Origin: Corylus avellana
Lineage: Eukaryota > Streptophyta > Magnoliopsida > Fagales > Betulaceae
Assembly (NCBI RefSeq): GCF_901000735.1
Contig: NC_081541.1
Location: forward strand, 33,250,060 to 33,314,059
DNA length: 64,000 bases
Direction: 5' to 3'
How positions within the stretch are numbered: the first letter of the stretch is position 1; each line of letters opens with the position of its first letter. Both the position numbers and the translations under genes were made by a program. Below, piece by piece: positions 1 to 13,060 of this stretch. A model generated the notes under the pieces. That model had not been told where the DNA came from. It did no database searches and was given only the letters and a program-made list of their open reading frames with translations.

Positions 1-1875
1 GCAAGATTTGGTGCAAGACTAAAAACTTTTTGCAGACGTGACATAGACATATCAATACATAAGGTGGAGTGCGTAAAACGCACTTGTGAGTAGCATTACA
101 AATCAGACCCCTCATTTAAAATACCATTTTTTGAAAATACACTCTCAAATGAACACTTTCCGCTCTTTTATTTAAAAGCTTGTGTTTGACCAATAAAATT
201 GGGGGACCAAAACACACTATCTTATTCTTAGCTGATTAATTTGAAAGTTTAAGGCTGATTAATTGTGTGATCTTCTCTTCTCATTTTCTCTCTTGTTTTT
301 TTCAAGTAGCTTGAGAACAAAAAAATTTGATTTGATAGTTTGCCGTGGGAATTGTTCAAATGGTTTGAAACTCATCCTCGAATGCGCATGATACTGAAAT
401 TAATGATGTTTTTACGCTTTTTTTTTTTTTTTTAAATGATAAGCATCCGAGATTAAGGACAACATAAGCTTGTAGCTTCTAACAAATACACTCCTATGAT
501 GATGGAATAACCACGTCATGGTTATACCTTCTTTCTTGCCACATCATTTTTAAAAAAAAAAAATTTTAAAATGTATTGTTCCTAAATGCCAAAATATTTA
601 TTGTTTGAACATATGGTAGGAAGCAATTAATTAGAAGTTTTGCCTTTTGACCTTGGAAATTTGTTTAGTACTTACTATTCCACATCACTCTTCTTCAAAT
701 TATCTTGACCGTTAAAAAAATTATAGCACATACGATGATGTAGTTGTATTACTACACCTAACCCAAATCCATAATTCTATAGGGATTTGAGACTTTGGCC
801 TACCGGCTACACTAAGCATCCCAATCAAACAATAAATGTCTGAAAAAATTACTTATGGTATTTTTTATATGAATAATGCTATTTAGTATACTGTTAAACA
901 ATTGAAATTTTATGGCAGTCATGAAAATCAACCTTTCGTCTGTTATACAAGTATTGAAAATCAGCCTTTCAAGTTGTATGTCAGTCTCATAATATAATAA
1001 TAAACCTACGCCTAAGCAGTTTCTTCTTTCTAATCCTCACTTTGGCGGCTTCTCATGTAATTCACATTTCCCACTTTCATGTTGGTCCATAATAATCATT
1101 CCTTCTTTAAAAAGACCATTGTTCTCAATGGTAAAATTAACATATGGATGACTCTGATACCACTTGTTATGTGTTTGTGTAACTGCAAGTGTTGTGAGAG
1201 TGATATAGCAACAAAAGAGAAAATTAAAAGGGTTTTAAGATAGGGTAATTCTAAGAATTATGAGCCTCGTGGTAAGGTATTTCGAAGAACCCTACACCTT
1301 TCAATCAAACGATTAACTTTCAAAAAAATTATACTTATGATATCTCTTTTATTATTGAACCTAGGGTGCCTTACACAGGTTTACAATAAGAATTGAAATA
1401 AAATCGTAACTCTAAATAATGCTATTAATAATAAATAACATTCTTAATCTTAATTATAATATTATCATAAATGATAGTAATCAAAATTTGATCCAAGGGG
1501 GTCAATGCTCAACCCAATTTCATCCTTCCTTCTCTTCTTTTTGCACAACATCCATTTGAAAAACAACAAAACATTCGAGTGGATCTCACTAAGAAGAATG
1601 AGGGGTGACGATGCAGACATGCACTTTGGCATGCTTATTCTAAATGCTCTTTAAAAGGGGCCATCAACTAAAAATTTCAACCAATTTTATCGAGCTCGTT
1701 CGGCAACACTTTTTAGAGCATTTGTGTTTTTGAGTAAAATAAATAAATAATATAAACAAATAATTTCAAATACAAAATGTTTACAAATTACTTTTTAGTT
1801 ACATCAAAACCAAAAAATAAAAAACACACAAAAAAATTATGTTATCAAACGAGCTCGATCATCCTTGAAAAGCAC

Positions 1876-2080
1876 GAAATTTTACGACGGTTTAAATATC
1901 GTTAAGGCGATCGTGTCGACGGATAACATGAAGTATTTCGAGTTTGTTTGTTTCTCAATCTTAATTACCGAACTTTCAAAAAAAGTAATCATTTCGTCTT
2001 TTACGTCTTGGGGCAAACAAAATTGCAATACTTCGTTTTAACTGTCGACGCGATCGCCTCGACCACATTTTAAAATTTTG
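1876..2080. repeat. Inverted repeat / MITE-like foldback with GC-rich arms (copy A)
   Basis: The arms GGCGATCGTGTCGAC (1906-1920) and GTCGACGCGATCGCC (2044-2058) are inverted copies with one mismatch. Pairing extends inward over about 30 further bases with some mismatches (GAAGTATTTCG against the complement of CAATACTTCG) and weakly outward to AT-rich ends. The same structure is in copy B (arms 14750-14764 and 14888-14902). The size and shape fit a non-autonomous DNA transposon, but I could not fix ends or a target duplication. Confidence 0.5.
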
Positions 2081-2114
2081 TTTATAATAGGATTTCATGG
2101 TCAGTATTTTAGTA

Positions 2115-2420
2115 TTAATGCCACATATTCCAATGGCACAGTGTGGGTATCTTCCTTGTGCAAGTGTAATCGTTAAAAGCTGATCCCAATCCTGTCAAAA
2201 AAGGTTCCCCCCAAAGATTGCATAGTGGACTTTGTGAGTTGAAGTTTAACACTTGTTTGCGAGGACGATGTACAGAGACTGTGGAATCATCAGTGCATTC
2301 AAAGCTGGCATCTTTCCTTTTTTCTCTAGAGAGAGAGAAGAGAGAGAGAGAGGGTTGTTTGAGATTGAAGGTAGGTTGGGAAGTGCTGGGTAGCTGAGAA
2401 AAGACATTGGGGTCACACAA
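2115..2420 (-). other. Unrecognised 101-codon reading frame, kept in both duplication copies
   Basis: An open frame of 101 codons whose counterpart in copy B (14959-15264) is equally long and differs by one residue (Glu versus Gly near residue 72). It starts MCDPNVFSQL and has a serine-rich N-terminus encoded partly by a CT microsatellite. No signal peptide, membrane segment or known motif is visible. Conservation is expected anyway, because the surrounding non-coding DNA is also about 99% identical, so coding status is unproven. Confidence 0.15.
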
Positions 2421-3985
2421 ATGAATTATGTTAAGCTTAGAACAAGTTCTTTGCGCACCATTGACCTACCTAATTAACACTATCGATCACAGTTGTTACC
2501 CAAAAGCTAATGAAATCTGCTCTCATGATTAAACCAATTATTTAGCAACTTAACTATTCCATTAAAATAAAATAAAAACCATCGGCGGTGGTGGTTTAAT
2601 GGAATTATGATCCTCTCCGGTTTAAATAAACTAGAGAATATCCAGTTAATTATATTAGAAGGGTATTTTTATTCATTCAAAAAGTGAAAAGACAAAAATA
2701 TCCTGCACATATAACTAATTGGATCATCTCCAATTCATGCTATTCCGGTTTAGTGGCCTCAAAGAAATCCACGAAGTTATTGGGCATATATTAAGGTAAG
2801 AGTTCGACTTCCGAAATGAGAATCATCAATCTATTAGTATTAGCTGTCTTGGGAGTCTCACTGATGTCTCGATGAGGATAGATCAAGTTATGACTTAGTT
2901 GGACTTGAGAGAGAACCTATGGTTCTCACCGTCTAAGCCATTTTTATGCGGTTTTTAGCGAGCAAGTGTTAATATGGTCACGTCTAACTAGAATAGTTGT
3001 TTTCTCCTGGCTTTTAAATTAGAAAAAAAAAAAAAAAAAAGTAATAAAATAAAATTACAAAAGGAAAGGGTAAGAGACCCCAACAAATACCCAAAAAAAA
3101 GGTCAATACAAAAGACCTATGAGAGAGCCGCTTTGACGATGGTATGTGATGCAATCCGATAATTGGACCGCTCAATAAACAGAGGAGTATGCTTTGCGAG
3201 AGCTATGGAGGTTAAGGAAAATTAGTCTAAACAAAATTACATATTAATCAGTATTTTTATGGCCAATGTTTACTTTGCCAATCGCCATCAATCCCAAATA
3301 CAAAAAGCAGAAAAGTGAGATGCATTATGTCTTACCGACCTTCCATTAAACAATATAGAGGTAGACGTAAAGTGCAAGATTTAGATGTTAATGATTCAAG
3401 GTGCCTTTAGTTAAGCTTACACAAAAGGAAATAGTATCATTAATCATTGAACTTAAAACATTGTGGGATAAGGATCCTGACAAGTTAATTGTAGAGAATT
3501 TCAATGCAGCCATATATATTGCTTTTGAAAGTTTTCCTTGAATGTGGGAGAAGAGAGGGAAACTCGAAAAAAAACATTTATAAATATTAAAAAATACGGA
3601 GAAAAATTAAAATATATTTTTCCACAAACTAAAACATGTATAATTATTACAAATTTATGTAAGTGTAGTGAGCTGCATTTCCATAATTAGAGGGAACCGT
3701 ATCGTACTACATAAGATAAGAAAAGACAGATCTTGTAACTCTTGTCTTAATATTTTGCATCATGATGACCTGTTCGATCTTGGCTCAAACTAAGATCGAG
3801 CCGAGCCAAATCAGAATGGTCTGCTAAATGTCTGCTCGAGCCAAAATTGAGAGAAACTGAACCAGAATGGTTCTACTAAATGCCTAGTCCATCCAGCTCG
3901 AGCGGTGCCTTCTGCACAATGCTGTAAACTTCTTTAACAGATGTACGTGTTATTGTTCAAGAAGATCTCCTTTGGAGTCGAGAAG

Positions 3986-4416
3986 TGATGTAGATTGGAA
4001 TTCAAGGCTTATCTTATCTTATCTTTTAGTCTTTTATTAGGTTTCTTTGTTAGTTGTTTATTCTATCTTATCTTTCAGTCTTTACTTGAATTAGGTTTCT
4101 TTATTAGTCTTTTATTTGGTTTAGTTGTCTTTCGTAGACTTCTAAATTAATTTTATTTCATTGTTATTTTAGGGCTAGGAGTCTTGGGCTATAAATATAT
4201 GCTTAAAGCCTTTAACAATTCAGTTGTTGATTATTATTAATTTTGATTAATGAAAATACTTAGAGTTGGGTTTATTCCTCTTTTCCTTTAAACTTTAGAG
4301 AGTATCTATTGTTTTTAGAAGAATTCTTAGATCATTGATAGAATCTAGGTCTAGAATTAGTTATCCGCTACTTTATTGTTGTTTTTCGTTGTAGCCTACT
4401 AAGTCACGCTGCATCA
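3986..4416 (+). repeat. 5' LTR
   Basis: 431 bp, starting TGATGTAG and ending CTGCATCA. A TATA-like box CTATAAATATAT lies near 4189-4200 and is the probable Pol II promoter of the element. CTTATCTTATCTTATCT repeats occur near the start. Same length as the 3' LTR. Confidence 0.95.
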
Positions 4417-4447
4417 GTTGGTATCAGAGCTCAATTACTTTCCATGA

Positions 4448-5380
4448 ATGGGGAGGGGCAACCGCTTTGCAGACATAAACGAGGTGCACGTGCGCACGGA
4501 GGCAGCATGTAAGGAGCAACTGACGATTCGTTTGCGGCACATGGAGGAGAGGTTTGGTGGTCTAATCATGCGGAAGGAGGGGCGTGCGCGCACCCATCAC
4601 GGGGTCCCTACCAATCACTTGGCCGACATGGATGGTCCGAGCATTCGTCATCATCAACCAAAACCGAGATACGCGGGGGCAGAAGACAAATTTATCGTCG
4701 AGGGTGAACCTATCAATCCTTATGCAGGGCGCAGAGTGCGGAAGGAATTTCCAACGGCACAAGCCCATGCTATATCACGGGATGCAGGCGTCAAGCTCGA
4801 CACCCAAAAAGAAAAAATAGAAAATTCATACAAAAAAAAGGTGTCTTGGGAGATGGCGGAGGTCAAGCATCAATCGGTGTCCCGAGACATTGGAGGTACG
4901 TACCAACAATTTCAGACTACATGCACCATGGGAGGCAAGGTGGCCAAGCTTGTCATCGATCCAAGGAGTGGTATGAATGTAGTCTCGGAGGAAGCGGTTC
5001 GGAAGCTAAGGCTTGAGACCAAGAGACATCCTACTCCCTATCGGTTGGAATGGCTCATGAAAGGAAACGAGGTAACGGTTTCTAGACGTTGTCTAGTGTC
5101 ATTTTCTATTGGAGATAAATATGTGGATCATGTGTGGTGTGATGTGGTCGACATGGATACGTGTCACCTATTGTTGGGAAAGCCATGGAAATATGATAGA
5201 GTTGCTATCCATGATGAAACAAAGAACACATACAACTTCATGTTTGGTAAAACCAAATTGAAGTTGCTACATAGCCCATGGGCGGAGCCAAAACCTTCAC
5301 AAGGAGATGATCAATCCTTTGTAGCCAAGCAGGAGTTGACGGACAAGGAAAGCGGCATCAAGGGAGATGTGTCGACATAG
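4448..5380 (+). CDS. Gag-protease-like protein of the Ty3-type element, altered active site
   Basis: The 310-codon frame begins 31 bases after the 5' LTR. Residues about 145-275 align by recognition with the retropepsin domain of plant Ty3 polyproteins: a short VAKLVID strand, then NVVSEEAVRKL, later DVVDMDTCHLLLGKPW and YDRVAIHDETKNTY. Where the family has Asp-Ser/Gly-Gly-Ser after the VID strand, this copy has Asp-Pro-Arg-Ser, so the catalytic Asp is kept but the following loop is changed and activity is doubtful. The N-terminal half (basic, His/Arg-rich) would be the gag remnant; no CCHC zinc knuckle is visible. A TAG stop ends the frame where reverse transcriptase would follow in another frame. 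Confidence 0.75.
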   Translation: MGRGNRFADINEVHVRTEAACKEQLTIRLRHMEERFGGLIMRKEGRARTHHGVPTNHLADMDGPSIRHHQPKPRYAGAEDKFIVEGEPINPYAGRRVRKEFPTAQAHAISRDAGVKLDTQKEKIENSYKKKVSWEMAEVKHQSVSRDIGGTYQQFQTTCTMGGKVAKLVIDPRSGMNVVSEEAVRKLRLETKRHPTPYRLEWLMKGNEVTVSRRCLVSFSIGDKYVDHVWCDVVDMDTCHLLLGKPWKYDRVAIHDETKNTYNFMFGKTKLKLLHSPWAEPKPSQGDDQSFVAKQELTDKESGIKGDVST

Positions 5381-6113
5381 TCCGAGTAGAATTACCGAAA
5401 GTGATACCATCATTGCGAGACATTCAACCTCAACTTGATTTGGTACCGAGAACTAATGTTACTAATCATCCGCATGACATCAAAAGTCCTAAAAGGCTTG
5501 AAGAATTGGAAAAACAAGTGGAAGAGGCAAACCTTTTAGAGAGTATCACAATTTTTCATGAAGAAGAGGAACTCTTGGAAGAGGTAAGTCTTTCAGAGAG
5601 TTTTGCAATTTTTCATGAAGAAGAAGAACCCTTGGAAGAGGTAAATCTTTCGAATAGTTTTGCACTTTTTGACGACAATTCTATATATCATGTGCCTGAT
5701 AAGAGCCCCGAAGATAAAGTCTTCGATTTTAGTGTTGAGCCAATTGACTATGTTGATTTCATTGTGATAGATGCTATTTTGTCAAATTCTTCTAACCAAA
5801 TTTGTGATGAGATCTATTTGGTGGAGGGGAATGTTCTATCAAAAAGTGACGGGGTCGTTGCTAGTTATTTGAAGATTTTCATGGCACATGGAAGGGAGAA
5901 GTACGGCAAATCCGAAGAATTGCCAAGTGGTGTGTGGGGCCTTCACAGCAACCATCAAGATATTTCGAAGATAAAGAGCGTCACGCTTATTGTGGGGTGT
6001 TGTCTTGTCTTGATCTTGAGGAAGGGAGAATGGAACAAGTTGACAGGGCACCCGAAAGATCGTGGAAAAGACAGTCTAAATTCGAGGGCGAATTATCTCC
6101 AACCTCGGGAGGA
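5381..6113 (+). pseudogene. Reverse-transcriptase start remnant joined to an acidic repeat tail
   Basis: In a frame shifted relative to the protease, the translation around 5389-5520 reads ELPKVIPSLRDIQPQLDLVP and continues to LEELEKQVEE. This matches the stretch just before and at the start of Ty3 reverse transcriptase (family form PPLRDIQHxIDLxPG...EELxxQVEEL). The polymerase core (YxDD motif), RNase H and integrase are missing. In their place is a 57-bp tandem repeat (5521-5577, 5578-5634, partial 5635-5672) coding for acidic IFHEEEE-type units, then an unrecognised tail that stays open to the 3' LTR. The terminal QPREDD resembles the C-terminus of Ty3 polyproteins near the polypurine tract. 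The GTG at 5401 is not a credible start. Confidence 0.65.
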
Positions 6114-6544
6114 TGATGTAGATTGGTATTCAAGGCTTATCTTATCTTATCTTTTAGTCTTTTATTAGGTTTCTTTGTTAGTTGTTTATTCTATCTTATC
6201 TTTCAGTCTTTATTTGAATTAGGTTTCTTTGTTAATTTTTTATTTGGTTTAGTTGTCTTTCGTAGACTTCTAAATTAACTTTATTTCATTGTTATTTTAG
6301 GGCTAGGAGTCTTGGGCTATAAATATATGCTTAAAGCCTTTAACAATTCAGTTGTTGATTATTATTGATTTTGATTAATGAGAATACTCAGAGTTGAGTT
6401 TATTCCTCTTTTCCTTTAAACTTTAGAGAGTATCTATTGTTTTTAGAAGAATTCTTAGATCATTGATAGAATCTAGGTCTAGAATTAGTTATCTGCTACT
6501 TTATTGTTGTTTTTCGCTGCAGCCTACTAAGTCACACTGCATCA
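6114..6544 (+). repeat. 3' LTR
   Basis: 431 bp, same ends as the 5' LTR and 14 single-base differences from it by my count, with no length change. Followed by the target duplication AGAAG (6545-6549) and then by sequence continuous with copy B. Confidence 0.95.
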
Positions 6545-7863
6545 AGAAGCCTTGAATCATTTGTCAACAAATAAAATTACCCATTTCTTTTTTCAGCAAA
6601 AGAGACCTAATACCAAAAGGCAATTGTACAAAAACAGCATAAATAAGTATGTACAATCCTCTATTTGCCTATCTACCTATTTATCTTTTATCTTTCTTAT
6701 TTATTTATTTATTTTATTTTATTTTATTATTATATTTGTAAATGGACATTTTTTTTAATACAAAAAAATAAATAAATTATAAGAAATTGTTTCAACTGAT
6801 TAGTACATTAAACTGACATTTGCCTTTAGAACACATGATTTTTACATATATTTTTAATATAAACTAACATTTGTCTTTAGAGCACGTAATTCTTACGTGA
6901 AAATATCAAAACTAATAGATTGAGTAAGAAGAAAACTTTGTTCTTCATCAATTTTCTAAAGAAATGGACAAATGAAACTACTATTTCATTATCTTAATGG
7001 GTTATGCTTCTTTGCTTCATGTTACACATTCCACACTCAACAAAAGATGCAAATATACGTAATTTTATATCTCTTGACAATAAAACACTCGAAACATTTT
7101 TATATGTTGACATATGATTCAAGACTTCTAGACTAATTTTTACTCCCAAAAAAGTATGAACTAAAGTAAGAATCCGAATCAATCTAAAATAAGGTTAGTC
7201 TTATAATTTCCCTTAAAATATTTTTTAGTTTTTCATTGAAAAATCTAAAATGCTTTTATGGGACTTGAGTTAGAAATTGTCCATTTGAATTTTTTTCCTA
7301 ACTGGGTTAACCATCTAAGGCCCTTAACTCATTTTATGAGCCTCAACTAGCCAACCATACAAGGCCCAATTAGTTCAACAAGCCCTAAACAAGCCTTGAA
7401 CAAGCCTAGCATGAAAAGGTTTTTGATTCGAAGGCAGATAATTAGTAAGGTTTGCCTTAGTTAATTATGGTTAAGGACTTAAGGGTATATAAATCACTTG
7501 ATTAATAACATTTTAGGATAAGTTGAAATCATAAGATTTTAAATCATATTTATGTTTTGCAAATGGCGTGGAAAGCTACCAACACTTCTGCTGCAACCAG
7601 TTCTAAATTATTCACTTACCCATATACAAGAAATAAGCTTATAGAATGTTATTTTGGAAGGTGATACGCTCCAAGTGGTTAAAGCAGTGAATTCTACACG
7701 TTGAAACTGAAGTAAATTTGGACAACTAGTGGAGGACACTTGCATGGTTATAACTTCGCTACCTAGTTGGCAAATTAATCACATTTTCAGAGTTGTAAAC
7801 ATTTCGATATATCGGTTAGCAAAAGCAACCATTAAATCCGTCATATATCAGGTTTAGTTAGAA

Positions 7864-7963
7864 NNNNNNNNNNNNNNNNNNNNNNNNNNNNNNNNNNNNN
7901 NNNNNNNNNNNNNNNNNNNNNNNNNNNNNNNNNNNNNNNNNNNNNNNNNNNNNNNNNNNNNNN
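7864..7963. other. Assembly gap of exactly 100 N
   Basis: A run of 100 N is the usual placeholder for a gap of unknown size. The left flank is the end of duplication copy A. The right flank is an intron of the subtilase gene. The missing 3' exons of the subtilase probably belong here, or the two flanks are wrongly joined. Confidence 0.95.
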
Positions 7964-8019
7964 GTAGATGATTCAAATAGAGTTCATGCGAACAAGAAGC
8001 AAATAACAACACATTATAC

Positions 8020-11360
<3,341 letters not shown>

Positions 11361-12242
11361 TCCTCATGAGAACTCTACCTGAACTCAAAAAGACTGTTCG
11401 ATTGTCACCCTTAATATTAATTCTTCCAGCCTTTGTGGGTGGGGGCGGTAGTATTTTGCTTGCTCCACTACTGCTACAAGCCTACAAGCATTTACACCAA
11501 TAATGGATTGTTGCGCCAGATATGTGTAGTTATATATTTAGCTCTTGCACTCTCTGTTTACTGTTCGGTGAAACTGAAATGTGGAGGTAGTGGGATTATT
11601 GAGTGGGAGAGAGAGTGTGTGATCGAGAGGATTGGATTTTTCTGATTGTGTGTCTTGTCGTCGGGAGCATACCCGAGGGGTTGACTGTAATTTTCAAAAA
11701 AATAAAAATAAAAATAAAAAACCAGACAACAGGTGGTGTGAGATCACTTTCCCTGCTTTCCGACATGTCGGATTCATGAACTGGTTTTCATCACGTGTGG
11801 CTGCTCATAATCTCCATCCGGTGCATATAGATACTTTTACACCGTTTTTGTACAATTAGGGGTTTCAAAGTGTATTATTTGAAACAATAATGATTTTTAA
11901 AACCCAGTTATAAATAATATAATTTATAAAAGTATAGTTAAACGGATGATAAAATCTATAAAAGTAAGTTTTTGTGATTTTAAAAATGTACAATCTTTAA
12001 AGATAAATACTAGTTATATGTACAATTTACCTACAAATAGTTTACTAGTTTACATGACATTGTCACGTTAATTCGGATTGTTTTTCGACGCAAATGAAAG
12101 AGTTCTACGTCGTTATTGAGAGCACTCTCATGAGTGGCCAACTACTTCCTTTAAGCTAAGAGGTTGGTTGGTCACCCCTATTGAACTTCTAAATGTGGTG
12201 GCACTGCCTCGAGTTATTGAAGTGACTGTGGCCACCCTCCAA
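11361..12242. other. Subtilase upstream region
   Basis: This stretch covers the 5' flank of the subtilase and unassigned sequence up to the start of copy B at 12243. It holds short A-rich runs and no reading frame I can recognise. Open frames of up to 75 codons on the plus strand look random. The promoter of the subtilase should lie here, but no element stands out. Confidence 0.5.
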
Positions 12243-12448
12243 GCAAGATTTGGTGCAAGACTAAAAACTTTTTGCAGACGTGACATAGACATATCAATAC
12301 ATAAGGTGGAGTGCGTAAAACGCACTTGCGAGTAGCATTACAAATCCAACCCCTCATTTAAAATACCATTTTTTGAAAATACACTCTCAAATGAACACTT
12401 TCCGCTCTTTTATTTAAAAAGTTGTGTTTGACCAATAAAATTGGGGGA

Positions 12449-13060
12449 CCAGGCAATGTTGGAAGTCCCACATTGCCTGGGTATTAAAGAGATGAGTCAT
12501 TTATAAGGTTGAGGGTAAACCTCAATTCTTGAGCTAGCTTTTGGGTTGAGTTAGGCCCAAAACTCATTTCTAACATAGTATCAGAGCCTAACCCAATTAA
12601 TTGGCTGTGACCCACCGTCACCCATTGTCGCACGTGTTGGCTTGGATGTCCTCCTGCCACACGTGAGGGGGCATGTTGGAAGTCCCACATTGCCTGGGTA
12701 TTAAGGAGATGGGCCATTTATAATGTGAGGGGAAACCTCAACTCATGAGCTAGCTTTTGAGTTGAGTTAGGCCCAAGACCCATTTCTAACATGGTATCAG
12801 AGCCTAGCCCAATTGGCTGTGGCCCACCATGTTGGCTTGGATGTCCTCCCGCCACACGTGAGGGGGCGTGTTGGAAGTCCCACATTGCCTGAGTATTAAA
12901 GAGATAAGTCATTTATAAGATGAGTCATTTATACTCAGGCGTGTTGGAAGTCCCACATTGCCTGAGTATTAAAGAGATGAGTCATTTATAAGGTTGAGGG
13001 TAAACCTCAACTCTTGAGCTAGCTTTTGGGTTGAGTTAGGCCCAAAACTCATTTCTAACA
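12449..13060 (+). mobile_element. Array of TRIM-type miniature LTR elements
   Basis: Four direct copies of an LTR of about 119 bp (TGTTGGAAGTCCCACATTGC ... CATTTCTAACA): 12457-12575, 12674-12791, a truncated copy 12869-12919, and 12942-13060. Copies 1 and 2 are each followed directly by a primer-binding site for initiator tRNA-Met (TAGTATCAGAGCC 12576-12588; TGGTATCAGAGCC 12792-12804), a short interior (98 and 77 bp), and a purine tract GTGAGGGGG just before the next LTR. This is the TRIM plan: LTRs of 100-250 bp, PBS, PPT, no coding capacity. Copy A lacks the array and has ten other bases (AAAACACACT) at the site; no target duplication is visible. Minus-strand open frames across it are products of the repetition. 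Confidence 0.85.

Larger units (their letters stand above)
3986..6544 (+). mobile_element. Non-autonomous Ty3-type LTR retrotransposon, complete with 5-bp target duplication
   Basis: Two 431-bp LTRs (3986-4416, 6114-6544), each TGATGTAG...CTGCATCA, flank a 1.7-kb interior. The 5-bp target duplication AGAAG is at 3981-3985 and 6545-6549, and copy B has the uninterrupted site with a single AGAAG (about 16825). A primer-binding site TGGTATCAGAGC (4419-4430), complementary to the 3' end of initiator methionine tRNA, lies two bases after the 5' LTR. A weak purine tract (GGGAGGA, 6107-6113) precedes the 3' LTR. The interior codes for a gag-protease-like frame and a shifted fragment matching the start of reverse transcriptase. 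RNase H and integrase are absent, so movement must have been in trans. The LTRs differ at 14 sites by my count (about 3.2%). Confidence 0.95.
1..7863. repeat. Segmental duplication copy A (left edge outside window)
   Basis: Position 1 onward matches position 12243 onward base for base apart from scattered changes, up to 7863, where an assembly gap begins. By eye the left part (1 to about 3300) differs from copy B by only about 30 substitutions (about 1%), while the part from about 3340 on differs by roughly 4-5%. Copy A has an LTR retrotransposon (3986-6544) that copy B lacks, and lacks the TRIM array of copy B. Apart from a 101-codon minus-strand reading frame kept in both copies, I see no host gene. 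The matching region may extend left of the window. Confidence 0.95.

Noticed and set aside
3986..6544. Autonomous Ty3 retrotransposon
   Set aside because: No YxDD reverse transcriptase, RNase H or integrase sequence fits in the 1.7-kb interior.
12484..12912. Two similar minus-strand frames (77 and 64 codons) suggesting a small gene family
   Set aside because: They are translations of the repeated TRIM LTR and interior, not genes.
12449..13060. Cassandra-type TRIM with 5S rRNA sequence
   Set aside because: The LTR has no 5S-like A/C box region. It is another TRIM family.
12449..13060. CRISPR-like array of direct repeats with spacers
   Set aside because: The repeats are about 119-bp LTRs with PBS and PPT in a plant genome; spacing and content do not fit CRISPR.
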